A stretch of 62,608 nt of DNA, taken from the NCBI GenBank assembly GCA_964420065.1, contig CAYQQK010000009.1, forward strand, positions 1 through 62,608, read 5' to 3'. The stretch's first letter is position 1, and every line of letters begins with the position of its first letter. A model generated the notes under the pieces. The model had not been told where the DNA came from, made no database searches, and worked only from the letters and a program-made list of their open reading frames with translations. The DNA comes from CAYQQK01 sp964420065 (GTDB taxonomy: Bacteria; Bacillota; Dethiobacteria; DTU022). The position numbers and the translations under genes are program-made. Shown piece after piece: positions 51,636 to 60,716 of the stretch.

Positions 51636-52862
51636 ATGGAATCGGGCCCATGGAAAACGGATGATTGGTGGGTAAGTCATTATAACCATGAAGAGGAAGT
51701 AAAAAAGCGTTATCCTTTACCTGAAAGTGTGGAAATACATGACGCTACCCTTCGTGACGGAGAACAGACAGCAGGTGTTGTTTTCCGTAAAGAAGACAAG
51801 ATCAAAATAGCAAGGGCGTTGGACGAAGTCGGGATCAACCGGATCGAGGCCGGCATGCCTGCAGTTTCTGAAGATGATTATGAGGCGATCAAAGAGATAG
51901 CCAGCCTTGGATTGAACTCAAAGATCATGGCTTTTTGCAGGGGCAATATCAAAGATGTTGAGATGGCGGTCAGGTGCGGTGTTTGGGGTGTAATTATCGA
52001 GCTGCCTGTGGGCAGACCCAGGCTTAAATACCAGTTTAACTGGAGCGAAGATCAGGTCATCGAAAAGGCGGTTACCAGTGTTAAGAGGGCAAAAGAACTG
52101 GGATTGCATGTGACCTTCTTCCCCTACGAGACGACCAGGGCAAAGCTGTCCTTTGTGAAAAGGCTAATTACGCTTGTTGAAAAAGAAGCCAAGGCAGACG
52201 CGGTAGCGGTGGTAGATACTGTCGGTTGTTCCTTACCGGAGACCATTTATTACCTGGTAAAGGAGGTTAAGAAAACTGTTTCCGTGCCTGTGGAAGTACA
52301 TTGTCATAATGATTTTGGTTTGGGTTTGGCCAATGAACTGGCAGGTCTTGCTGCGGGAGCGTCTATTTTGCATGGTTGTGTAAACGGATTAGGTGAACGG
52401 GCCGGTAATGTTGCCACCGAGGAATTGGTGGCCGCAATCCGTGTCTTGTTGAACAGAGATATGGGGATGAAGTTATCCAAACTCAAGAGCTTGGCCAATC
52501 TTGTCAGCTCACTTTCCGGAATAGCAATACCAACACAGAAAGCTATTGTTGGCGACAACGTTTTTTCACGAGAAATCAGTGTAGGCATGGACCTGCTGTT
52601 CAATAACCCCCTGGCGATTATGGCTTTAAGGGCTCCGGCAGTGGGTAATAAAACAAACATTTTGCTTGGGAAAAAGAGCGGGGCTACATCAATCAAGGTC
52701 AGACTGAACCAATTGGGCCTGGAAGCCGCCAGCGATGAAGAGATCATGGAAATCACGAAACTGGTTAAGGAAAGGGCGGTAGAGACGAAGCGGACCTTAA
52801 GTGATGAAGAGTTCTTGGGTCTAGTGAAACAAATCATTAAATTAAATAAGGAGGCTATATAA
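51636..52862 (+). CDS. DRE-TIM metallolyase (homocitrate/isopropylmalate synthase-like)
   Basis: 408 residues. TTG 51621 overlaps the GGAGGAAG ribosome site, so ATG 51636 is the start. HDATLRDGEQ at 35-44 gives the metal aspartate and DRE-type loop; HCHNDFGLG near 222 gives the metal histidines; VNGLGERAGNV follows. A C-terminal domain of ~120 residues with no clear leucine-binding LeuA fold is present. The family condenses acetyl-CoA with a 2-oxo acid or cleaves the reverse. Could make or split an alkylmalate-type intermediate here. Confidence 0.78.
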   Translation: MESGPWKTDDWWVSHYNHEEEVKKRYPLPESVEIHDATLRDGEQTAGVVFRKEDKIKIARALDEVGINRIEAGMPAVSEDDYEAIKEIASLGLNSKIMAFCRGNIKDVEMAVRCGVWGVIIELPVGRPRLKYQFNWSEDQVIEKAVTSVKRAKELGLHVTFFPYETTRAKLSFVKRLITLVEKEAKADAVAVVDTVGCSLPETIYYLVKEVKKTVSVPVEVHCHNDFGLGLANELAGLAAGASILHGCVNGLGERAGNVATEELVAAIRVLLNRDMGMKLSKLKSLANLVSSLSGIAIPTQKAIVGDNVFSREISVGMDLLFNNPLAIMALRAPAVGNKTNILLGKKSGATSIKVRLNQLGLEAASDEEIMEITKLVKERAVETKRTLSDEEFLGLVKQIIKLNKEAI

Positions 52863-54023
52863 ATGGTAGTGCAAAGGATTAAAGAGCTGGCTGAAAAGCG
52901 TGGTCTTGATGCGATTATTGCCTCGGTAGGGGAGAATATTTACTATTCGAGCGGTATCAGAACCATCCCATCGGTGGGGAACAGAGGTTTATTCAACCAA
53001 TCCCGGATCTCCGAGGCCGTATTCGTGGTTATTCCGGTAAACGACGAACCGGTCCTTATATGCAGTGCCGGTGTCGGGGAAATTGCCAAAGAACAGTCCC
53101 ACATCAAGGATATTCGTTTTTCCGGTACCGGTATTTACCGACAATACCCTGCAGGCGGTCGCCCAACGGTTTATGCCAACAAACCGGCAGACGTTTTGAT
53201 CGGAGTGATCCGTGAAAAAGGATTACAAGAAGCAAAAATTGCGATTGAATCCATGTCGTATCAGTTGGCTTCAAAAATCAAAAACGAATTACCCAAATGC
53301 CAGCTTATGGATGCCAAACCGGTCTTCACCGAGGCCCGTTTGGTAAAAACCACCTGGGAAATCGCCAACATTCGTAATTCCGTCAAGGCTGCAGAAATAG
53401 CCCTCAGTGCAGCGATCGATGTCATCCGGCCGGGGGTAAAGGAAAGGGACATTCTACAAACTTACAAACGGAGTCTGATCAACCAAGGGTTGGATTGGGG
53501 CACTACTTCGGTCGGGGCCGGTGCGAACAGTGCGGAAACATATAATATCGGCGGGGATTACATCGTCAAAAAAGGGGATGTGGTCCGCTTTGACCTGGGT
53601 GCGATAACCAACGGCTATTTTTCGGATATTGCGCGCACAATCTCGGTAGGGAAACCAAGTGACAAGGTCAAGAGGGTATACGATGCGGTTCTTGAAGCGC
53701 AACGGGCGATGATGGAAATAGTAAAACCGGGGACTACCACTGGAGAACTGCACGAATGTGGCGTGAGTATTGTGCGCAGACACGGGTTCAGCGATTATGT
53801 GCGGGGGAATATGGGCCACGGTATCGGACTTGTGGTTCACGAAGAACCCGATTTTATTGAAAACGGAACTATCGTATTGGAGCCCGGCATGGCTTTGGCC
53901 GTGGAAGCGCCTTTCTATATCACGGGAGAATTTGGTGTTAACCCTGAGAATAACGTCATTGTGACTGAGGACGGTTACGAACTTCTCGATACCAGTATCC
54001 CAACAGATCTAATTATTGTCTAG
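52863..54023 (+). CDS. M24 family metallopeptidase/creatinase-like protein
   Basis: 386 residues, N-terminal creatinase-type domain (to about 150) and C-terminal pita-bread domain. Five metal ligands of the peptidases are present: D244, D255, H319, E348, E362. The family includes Xaa-Pro dipeptidases and non-peptidase C-N hydrolases such as creatinase and ectoine hydrolase. Given its catabolic neighbours, a small-molecule amidase-like role is possible. GGAGG upstream; starts at the base after the previous stop. Confidence 0.8.
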   Translation: MVVQRIKELAEKRGLDAIIASVGENIYYSSGIRTIPSVGNRGLFNQSRISEAVFVVIPVNDEPVLICSAGVGEIAKEQSHIKDIRFSGTGIYRQYPAGGRPTVYANKPADVLIGVIREKGLQEAKIAIESMSYQLASKIKNELPKCQLMDAKPVFTEARLVKTTWEIANIRNSVKAAEIALSAAIDVIRPGVKERDILQTYKRSLINQGLDWGTTSVGAGANSAETYNIGGDYIVKKGDVVRFDLGAITNGYFSDIARTISVGKPSDKVKRVYDAVLEAQRAMMEIVKPGTTTGELHECGVSIVRRHGFSDYVRGNMGHGIGLVVHEEPDFIENGTIVLEPGMALAVEAPFYITGEFGVNPENNVIVTEDGYELLDTSIPTDLIIV

Positions 54024-54069
54024 GTGCGATCAGTTAAGACAGATGGGATAAACAGGAGGTTGTTTCTAA

Positions 54070-55014
54070 ATGAAAAGTGTCGGTATCATTGGGGGCGCTT
54101 TAAACCCGCCTGAAGGCGATTTTATTGACGGGGTCAAAGAAGGAGCGGCCCTTGGTGTGAAACTGCTTCAAGAAGGACGTTCATCTCTTGATGTGGCTTT
54201 TGAGGTTATGAAATTGATGGAAGATCTGCCGGCGTTCAATTGTGGCACGGGATCTCGCCTGAACCTTAAAGGTCGTATCGAAATGGATGCATGCATCATG
54301 GACGGGTCAAATCTGGATGCCGGTGCCGTGGGCTGCATCGAAAAGGTAAAAAATCCGGTAGCAGTTGCCCGTAAAGTGATGGAAGAAACAGATCACGTCT
54401 TTTTGGTCGGGCAGGGTGCAACCGAATTTGCAAGGGCGATGGGCTTTGGGGAATATGATCCGGCCACCGATCTCAGGCGAGATGAATGGGAAGACCTTAT
54501 GACCAGGATCCGGAAAGGGCAACCCCTCCCGGAGCGATTTTCAAGTGTCCTGAGCTACTGGCAAAAACTGAAAGGTTGGATAGAACCCGACGACACGGTC
54601 GGTGTTCTTGTCAGCGATGGAAACGGCAACCTGGCTGCAGCTACTTCAAGCGGGGGTGCGCCGCTTAAAATGCCGGGGCGCATTGGTGATGTGCCGCTTG
54701 TGGGTGGTGGTATCTATGCCAACAATGCTTCGGGAGCGGCGGTACTCAGTGGTAACGGAGAGGTGATCATAAAACTACAGGGTGCCCGGGAGATGGCCGA
54801 CTATATCCGCCTGGGTCAAAAGCCGGTGGATGCAGCGGCCAAGTTTGTCAATCTGGTTCGATCGACGGCGCCTGGTGCGACTGTTTCATGTCTCTGTATG
54901 GATCCGAACGGTAATATCGGAGCAGCAAAAAATGTGAAGACGACACCGTTTGCGTATATGAGTGAACACTTGAGTGAACCGATTACAGATTTTGCGGCGT
55001 ATATCGCAAAATAA
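54070..55014 (+). CDS. Ntn-type isoaspartyl peptidase/L-asparaginase family hydrolase
   Basis: 314 residues. The self-cleavage site is D175-T176 in PDDTVGVLVSDGNGN; T176 becomes the nucleophile. NCGTGSRLN near 57 and GRIGDVPLVGGGIYANN at 203-219 complete the family site. Members split asparagine, isoaspartyl peptides or glycosylasparagine. AACAGGAGG upstream. Lies in the run of amide-cleaving genes, so a beta-aspartyl or related amide may be a pathway intermediate. Confidence 0.83.
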   Translation: MKSVGIIGGALNPPEGDFIDGVKEGAALGVKLLQEGRSSLDVAFEVMKLMEDLPAFNCGTGSRLNLKGRIEMDACIMDGSNLDAGAVGCIEKVKNPVAVARKVMEETDHVFLVGQGATEFARAMGFGEYDPATDLRRDEWEDLMTRIRKGQPLPERFSSVLSYWQKLKGWIEPDDTVGVLVSDGNGNLAAATSSGGAPLKMPGRIGDVPLVGGGIYANNASGAAVLSGNGEVIIKLQGAREMADYIRLGQKPVDAAAKFVNLVRSTAPGATVSCLCMDPNGNIGAAKNVKTTPFAYMSEHLSEPITDFAAYIAK

Positions 55015-55031
55015 TATAGGGGGACGAGACG

Positions 55032-56759
55032 ATGAATCAATGGGAAACTATTAACACCGACGTATTAATAGTTGGATCCGAAGCGGCCGGGGCGCGTGCA
55101 GCTCTGGAAGCGGCCTCCAAGGGGCAGAAGGTGGTCGCAATGACAAAAAGCATTGCGGGCAAGAGTGCAGTTACCCTAAAGGCGGTATTTTCAGTGAGCG
55201 GTGCTTTCGGTTTTACAGATCCCCGGGATAACCCGGAAGTGCATCTAAAAGATACCGTAACCGCAGGGCGATTTGTGAACAACCAAAAATTGGCTGAAAT
55301 AATGTGCAAGGAAGGGCCGAGGAGGTTGGACGAACTCGGAAAATGGGGCGTCCGGTGGGACAAGGCTCCGGACGGCCGATATCGCCAGGTAAAAATGTAC
55401 GGACACACTTATGCCAGATCGCTCTCCGTTGGTTTCAAGGTTGGTATTGAGTGGATGCGGGTTCTCGTAAAAAAATTAAAAGAAGATCCGTTGATCAATT
55501 TGATGGACGACATGTTTGTGATCGATTACCTACAAAACAAGAGCGGAAAAGTGTACGGCGCTTTTGTTTATGATCTCAGGAACGGAAAATTTGTTGTCGT
55601 CAACGCCAAAGCTGTGATTGATGCCACTGGCGGGGCGATGTATCTATACAAAGAAAACTCAGCCACCTGTGAAAGCACCGGTGACGGGCTGGCCATGGCT
55701 TTTCGGGTTGGGGTAAAAATGGTCGACATGGAATTCATGCAATTTTATCCGATCGAACTGTACTGGCCGCCATCTCTAAAATCGGATCAATCTATACCCG
55801 CATTTGCACGGACATTTTTAAGAGCACACCTGTACAACTGTGACGGAGAACGGTTCATGACCCGTTATGAGCCCGAGGAAATGGAACTGGCGGATCGGGA
55901 TATGCTTTCCAAGGCAATCTACAGGGAAATTCGTGCGGGCAGATATTCGGAGCACGGTGGGGTTTATCTGTCGGCAACTCACTTGCCAAAATCGGTCATC
56001 GAATATTCGGTCAGCAAACATGCCCCGGGCTGGAAACTGAGAGGCATCGATTTCATGAAACATGGCTTGGATTTACGCACAGAACCCCTTGAGGTCGGGC
56101 CGACAGCTCACTTCTATTGCGGCGGCATGAAAGTCGATGAAAACTGGTCTACTGGTGTCCCGGGTCTGTACGCAGCGGGAGAAGTAGCCGGCGGGGTTAA
56201 CGGAGCGAATCGGTTACCGGGCAACGCTTTGGAAGAAACACAGGTTTCCGGTGCCATTGCCGGTGAACAGGCTGCATGGTACGCGCAAAATACGGAACAT
56301 GCGAGTATCGAAAACGAAACGGTGCAAGAAAAGATCGACAAGATCAATGAAATGATGCGGGAAGGATCCGGTCCCCGTCCAATTGTCTTGATGGACGAAC
56401 TAAGAGATCTGATGTGGCAGGATGTTGGTATCATCAGGGATCAGCAAGGAATGGAAAGAGCTTTAAACCGGATCCAGGAAATGAAGAATGAGGATCTGAA
56501 ACAGGTATCGATACCCGGCGGTTTGGTCATGAATACAAACCTTCGGGAAGCTATTGAACTGAAAAACATGCTTGATGTGGCGGAAATGTTGACCAAATCA
56601 GCATTAACAAGGACGGAAACAAGGGGCACTCATACACGCGATGACTACCCCGATACCTCTGATGAATGGTTGAAAAACATCATTATTGAAAACAAAAATG
56701 GTTCACCCAGTTTGTCCTTGGAGCCGGTTCAAGCTACAAAAATACCATTGGAGGGGTAA
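55032..56759 (+). CDS. Fumarate reductase/succinate dehydrogenase-type flavoprotein
   Basis: 575 residues. FAD fold at the start (TDVLIVGSEAAGARAALEAA), IDATGGAMYLYKEN near 197, the catalytic-domain HLPKSVIEY and PTAHFYCGGMKVDENWSTGV near 356-375, and GLYAAGEVAGGVNGANRLPG. Resembles FrdA/SdhA, L-aspartate oxidase and APS-reductase-type flavoproteins. Three bases from the next gene, a 2Fe-2S protein, so it is probably a two-subunit oxidoreductase acting on an unsaturated acid or an alpha-amino acid. Confidence 0.82.
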   Translation: MNQWETINTDVLIVGSEAAGARAALEAASKGQKVVAMTKSIAGKSAVTLKAVFSVSGAFGFTDPRDNPEVHLKDTVTAGRFVNNQKLAEIMCKEGPRRLDELGKWGVRWDKAPDGRYRQVKMYGHTYARSLSVGFKVGIEWMRVLVKKLKEDPLINLMDDMFVIDYLQNKSGKVYGAFVYDLRNGKFVVVNAKAVIDATGGAMYLYKENSATCESTGDGLAMAFRVGVKMVDMEFMQFYPIELYWPPSLKSDQSIPAFARTFLRAHLYNCDGERFMTRYEPEEMELADRDMLSKAIYREIRAGRYSEHGGVYLSATHLPKSVIEYSVSKHAPGWKLRGIDFMKHGLDLRTEPLEVGPTAHFYCGGMKVDENWSTGVPGLYAAGEVAGGVNGANRLPGNALEETQVSGAIAGEQAAWYAQNTEHASIENETVQEKIDKINEMMREGSGPRPIVLMDELRDLMWQDVGIIRDQQGMERALNRIQEMKNEDLKQVSIPGGLVMNTNLREAIELKNMLDVAEMLTKSALTRTETRGTHTRDDYPDTSDEWLKNIIIENKNGSPSLSLEPVQATKIPLEG

Positions 56760-56761
56760 GC

Positions 56762-57082
56762 ATGTCTGAGCTTCTTGTAAAGGTACTGAGATATGATCCG
56801 GAAACAAAAACTCAGGGTTGGGCTGAGTACAAGGTTGAGTATGAAGAAGGGATGACCGTACTATCAGTTTTGAATAAAATATACCGGAAAGACAACGTTT
56901 CTTTCAGACACTCCTGCGACGCCGGATTGTGCAAGGTGTGTTTGGCCCGCGTAAACGGTAAGGAAAGACTTACTTGCAAAGAAATAGTCACGGATCCGAC
57001 CGAACCGCTGATCATCGAACCTTCATCAAAGTACAAAGTAGTAAAGGATCTTGTTTTTGATTGGGATACAAAGGGGGAATAG
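56762..57082 (+). CDS. Single-domain 2Fe-2S protein (SdhB/FrdB N-terminal type)
   Basis: 106 residues equal to only the plant-ferredoxin-like first domain of SdhB: cysteines C52, C57, C60 and C72 in SCDAGLCKVCLARVNGKERLTC. The second domain with 3Fe-4S/4Fe-4S clusters is absent, and the frame closes cleanly, so it looks like a real short protein and not a truncation. Likely partner of the flavoprotein just upstream; the next electron acceptor is unknown. Confidence 0.78.
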   Translation: MSELLVKVLRYDPETKTQGWAEYKVEYEEGMTVLSVLNKIYRKDNVSFRHSCDAGLCKVCLARVNGKERLTCKEIVTDPTEPLIIEPSSKYKVVKDLVFDWDTKGE

Positions 57083-57085
57083 ACC

Positions 57086-59350
57086 GTGACGCTTGTTGGC
57101 GTAAGCTTACCGAGACTGGAAGGGGAAAGTAGGGTTACTGGAAGAGCTCTTTTTGGGGATGATCTTTCATTACCGGGAATGCTGATCGCAAAAATATTGC
57201 GCAGTCCTCACGCCCATGCCGAAATTGTGTCGATCGATGTTTCGGAAGCGCTGTCTGTTCCGGGTGTAGTGGCAATTGTTACAGGAAAAGATAAACAGTA
57301 TATTTTCGGGGAAAACAAGAAAGATGAATACCCGCTTGCAACCGACAAGGTCAGGTATGTTGGAGACGAAGTTGCGGCGGTGGCTGCCATTGATGAAAGC
57401 GCCGCCGAGGAAGCCCTGAAACAGATCAAGGTCGAATATAAAATGTTACCGGTTGTATATGATCCGGAGGAAGCACTAAAAAAAGACGCTCCACAATTGC
57501 ATGACTGTGCGGAAAACAACACATCATTGCACGTTGATTTCGTCAGGGGCGATGTGGAGCCGCTGTTTGAAAAGGCAGATCTTGTGGTGGAAGGTAAGTT
57601 TGAAACTAGCAACATCTTTCAAGGTTACCTGGAGCCGGTCACTGCACTTGCCGTCTGGGAAGCAAATAAATTAAACTTGCACACAGCAGTGCAGAGCCCG
57701 TACCGGACACGTTTAAATATATGTGATGCTTTGGGATTGGGCCTGTCACAGGTCAGGATTATTTGTCCAGCCATGGGTGGTGGTTTTGGTGGAAAGGTAA
57801 GCACAAATATAAAAGCACCGATCATTGCTTCATTGCTGGCAATTAAATCAAATAAACCGGTAAAACTTACATTATCGCGTGAAGAGGACATGGCAGGTGG
57901 TCGGCCCCGGCCGAAGACGATCGTCAGATCGAAACTTGCACTGAAAAAGGACGGAACGTTTCTTGCCAAAAAAACAGATATCATCATGGACAACGGTGCA
58001 TATACCGGTTTTGCCCATCCCGTTTTGAAAACCATGTCCATTCGAAGTGAAAACATCTATCGTTTCCAGGCATGCGATACACGGGCAGACCTGGTCTATA
58101 CCAACAAAACACCGACCGGACCGTACAGGGGTTTTGGTACGCCGATGGGGTTGTTTGTTCTTGAATCTTTGGTCGATATGGCAGCCAAGAAACTGGGAAT
58201 GGATCCGATCGATATCAGGTTAAAGAATGTAGCGCAAAAAGGAGACACTACGCTACACGGATATGTATTCAATACCTGCGGTTTAAAGGAATGTTTGGAA
58301 AGCGTACGAAAAATGCGGGCAAACGATGGGCGTAACGAAAATAAAAACCTTCCGGCGCACATCAAAAAAGGATATGGAGTGGGCCTCTGCATCCATAACT
58401 CGGGCAATCGGTTGTCTTTCGGTCCCTTTGATGCATCCACGGCAGTAGTGAGGATAGAAGAGGACGGGCATGTCTTTGTGATGTCCGGAGAACAGGATAT
58501 AGGGCAGGGTTCCGATAGTACCTTTGCCCAAATCGCCGCTGAAGTACTCGGAGTTTCATATAACAGAGTCAAGGTGTTTACAAAAGATACCGACTTTATC
58601 CCCTTTGGATTGGGTACTTTTGCCAGCCGGGTTACCTTGATGGGCGGAAATGCTGTAAAAATTGCAGCAGAGGAAGCCAGGGCGGAGCTGCTCAAAGAGG
58701 CCGCTATTTTACTTGATTGCACGGAAGATGAATTGGAGATAAAAGAAGACATAATCAAGTCCAATATCCCGCATTCAAATAGTGTTACGGTCGCGGAAGC
58801 AGCTAAATCGTACCTTTACAGAAATCACGGGCAGTACATCACAAAAACATCTGTTTTCCATGCAGATACCGAAGTGGATCCGAAAACATTGTACGGTAAT
58901 CCTTCACTAGGCTATTGTTTTGGGGTGCAGCTGTTTGAAGTGGAAGTAGACACGGAGACGGGCAAGGTAACCATCCCCAAAGTATATATTGCTTATGATG
59001 TTGGTAAAGTCTTGAACCCAAAAGGTGCGGAAGGGCAGCTTGAAGGTGGTATAGCGCAGGGCATTGGGATGGGCCTCACCGAAAAATGTGTCTATACCGC
59101 GGAAGGTAGGCTTTGGAATCCAAACCTGACCGATTATCGCATGATGAATATCGCGGACATGCCGGAAATGCAAATCGAATTTATTGAAACGAATGAACCG
59201 AATGGTCCTTTCGGCGCAAAATCTGTTGCTGAAGCGGCGTCGGATCCCACACCTGCTGCCATTGCCAATGCCGTTGCCGATGCGCTGGGCCGGAGACCGT
59301 TTACCCTGCCGGTGGATCCAGAGGTAATCATTTCTTTGATGAAGGGATAA
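57086..59350 (+). CDS. Molybdenum hydroxylase large subunit (xanthine dehydrogenase family)
   Basis: 754 residues from GTG 57086, with AAGGGGG upstream. Molybdopterin-binding subunit of the xanthine oxidase family: GRALFGDDLSLPGML, SPHAHAEIVSIDVSEA, GGGFGGKVSTNIKAP near 232, PTGPYRGFGTPMGLF near 344, GEQDIGQGSDSTFAQIA near 470, and the catalytic glutamate in GAKSVAEAA near 714. Hydroxylates a carbon next to nitrogen or an aldehyde, using water. With the FAD and 2Fe-2S subunits it is a complete enzyme. The substrate is not readable; whether it carries labile selenium is open. Confidence 0.9.
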   Translation: MTLVGVSLPRLEGESRVTGRALFGDDLSLPGMLIAKILRSPHAHAEIVSIDVSEALSVPGVVAIVTGKDKQYIFGENKKDEYPLATDKVRYVGDEVAAVAAIDESAAEEALKQIKVEYKMLPVVYDPEEALKKDAPQLHDCAENNTSLHVDFVRGDVEPLFEKADLVVEGKFETSNIFQGYLEPVTALAVWEANKLNLHTAVQSPYRTRLNICDALGLGLSQVRIICPAMGGGFGGKVSTNIKAPIIASLLAIKSNKPVKLTLSREEDMAGGRPRPKTIVRSKLALKKDGTFLAKKTDIIMDNGAYTGFAHPVLKTMSIRSENIYRFQACDTRADLVYTNKTPTGPYRGFGTPMGLFVLESLVDMAAKKLGMDPIDIRLKNVAQKGDTTLHGYVFNTCGLKECLESVRKMRANDGRNENKNLPAHIKKGYGVGLCIHNSGNRLSFGPFDASTAVVRIEEDGHVFVMSGEQDIGQGSDSTFAQIAAEVLGVSYNRVKVFTKDTDFIPFGLGTFASRVTLMGGNAVKIAAEEARAELLKEAAILLDCTEDELEIKEDIIKSNIPHSNSVTVAEAAKSYLYRNHGQYITKTSVFHADTEVDPKTLYGNPSLGYCFGVQLFEVEVDTETGKVTIPKVYIAYDVGKVLNPKGAEGQLEGGIAQGIGMGLTEKCVYTAEGRLWNPNLTDYRMMNIADMPEMQIEFIETNEPNGPFGAKSVAEAASDPTPAAIANAVADALGRRPFTLPVDPEVIISLMKG

Positions 59351-59356
59351 AGAATC

Positions 59357-60223
59357 ATGGCCAAAACAGAGTTCATTCAAGCACGATCAGTAGTGGAAGC
59401 GTTTAGCTATTTGGACAGTGATGGAACCAGTCTCCTGGTCGCCGGGGGGACAGACCTTTTTGTGAAATATAAGGACGGGAAGGTGAATCCAAAGAGAGTT
59501 GTTTCGATCAGGAGAATACCGGAACTTTGTGGAATATCCCTGCAAAACAAAGAACTGGTGATCGGGGCGGCAACAGTTTTAACAGATGTGATCGGTTCGA
59601 CACTGGTAAAGGAACACTCACCTCTCCTGGTAGATGCCTGTTCCGAAATAGGATCTCCCCAGGTACGCAATCGGGGCACCCTGGGTGGGAACATTGGGAA
59701 TGCATCCCCGGCTGCCGATTCCCTGCAGGCACTCATAGCGTTAAATGCACGATTGAAGTTGGCTGGCATTGCGGGAGAGAGAGAAATTTCAGTTGAAGAA
59801 GTCTTAATTGGTCCAGGGAAATTGAATATAACGAATAGAGAAATAATCAAGGAAGTAATTGTTCCTTCAACAAAACCAAATATGACTTATGCGTTTGAAA
59901 AATATGCTCTGAAAGGGGGAATGGATATTGCACTGGTTAATGTTGCCGTCAATTTAGGGATAGAGAACGGGACTGTGTTGAACAGTACAATCTGTGTTGG
60001 AGCAGTTGCTCCGACCCCGCTTCGTCCTGCTGCGGCAGAAAATGCACTGAGGGGAAAAGCCTTAAATCAGAAGTTGATCGAAGATGCGGCAAGGCTGGCG
60101 GCTGATTGCTCTTCACCGATAGACGATGTCAGGGCGAGTGCCGGTTACCGGAAGCATATTGTTTTTGTTTTAACCAAAAGAGCGATCGAAAAAGCGGCGT
60201 ACGGAACAGGGAGGTGTGCCTGA
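59357..60223 (+). CDS. Molybdenum hydroxylase FAD subunit
   Basis: 288 residues of the CO-dehydrogenase/xanthine-dehydrogenase FAD family: FAD loop VAGGTDLFVKYKDGK near 28-42 and the second site SPQVRNRGTLGGNIGNASPA near 97-116. No iron-sulfur insert. Six bases after the large subunit; its stop overlaps the start of the 2Fe-2S subunit (TGATG). Passes electrons from the iron-sulfur subunit to NAD or ferredoxin. Confidence 0.92.
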   Translation: MAKTEFIQARSVVEAFSYLDSDGTSLLVAGGTDLFVKYKDGKVNPKRVVSIRRIPELCGISLQNKELVIGAATVLTDVIGSTLVKEHSPLLVDACSEIGSPQVRNRGTLGGNIGNASPAADSLQALIALNARLKLAGIAGEREISVEEVLIGPGKLNITNREIIKEVIVPSTKPNMTYAFEKYALKGGMDIALVNVAVNLGIENGTVLNSTICVGAVAPTPLRPAAAENALRGKALNQKLIEDAARLAADCSSPIDDVRASAGYRKHIVFVLTKRAIEKAAYGTGRCA

Positions 60224-60711
60224 TGAAACGGAAAATATCGATCACGGTCAACTCTAAAACATACTGCCTCATTGTCGATCCGTTAAGCCCGCTCAGTGAT
60301 GTCTTGAGAAATGAAATCAAGTTGACCGGAACCAAGGTAGGATGTGGCAAGGGTGAATGTGGCGCCTGCACTGTGCTTATGGATGGCCGTCCGGTAAACT
60401 CTTGTTTGGTCATGGCCGGTGATGCGGACGGGTCGGTAATTTTGACAATTGAAGGGGTGGCCGAAAACGATTCCTTGAGCACACTGCAGGAAGCATTTAT
60501 TGAGGAAGCGGGATTCCAGTGCGGTTTTTGTACCCCTGGAATGATCATTTCGGCAAAGGCGCTTCTTGAGGCCAATCCTTCCCCTTCGGAAACAGAAATT
60601 AGAGCCGCTTTAACAGGCAATACATGCCGGTGTACCGGTTATCAAAAAATTATCGAAGCAGTCAAGGTTGCCAGCAAAAAAAATGAAAACAAAAACAAAC
60701 AAGGGGGGTAA
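60223..60711 (+). CDS. Molybdenum hydroxylase 2Fe-2S subunit
   Basis: 162 residues from ATG 60223, with GGGAGGTG upstream; a frame open to 60106 overlaps the FAD gene and is not used. Both clusters are complete: C41, C46, C49, C61 (plant ferredoxin type) and C100, C103, C135, C137. Short lysine/asparagine-rich tail. Completes the three-subunit enzyme in the order large-medium-small. Confidence 0.93.
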   Translation: MKRKISITVNSKTYCLIVDPLSPLSDVLRNEIKLTGTKVGCGKGECGACTVLMDGRPVNSCLVMAGDADGSVILTIEGVAENDSLSTLQEAFIEEAGFQCGFCTPGMIISAKALLEANPSPSETEIRAALTGNTCRCTGYQKIIEAVKVASKKNENKNKQGG

Positions 60712-60716
60712 AAGAC

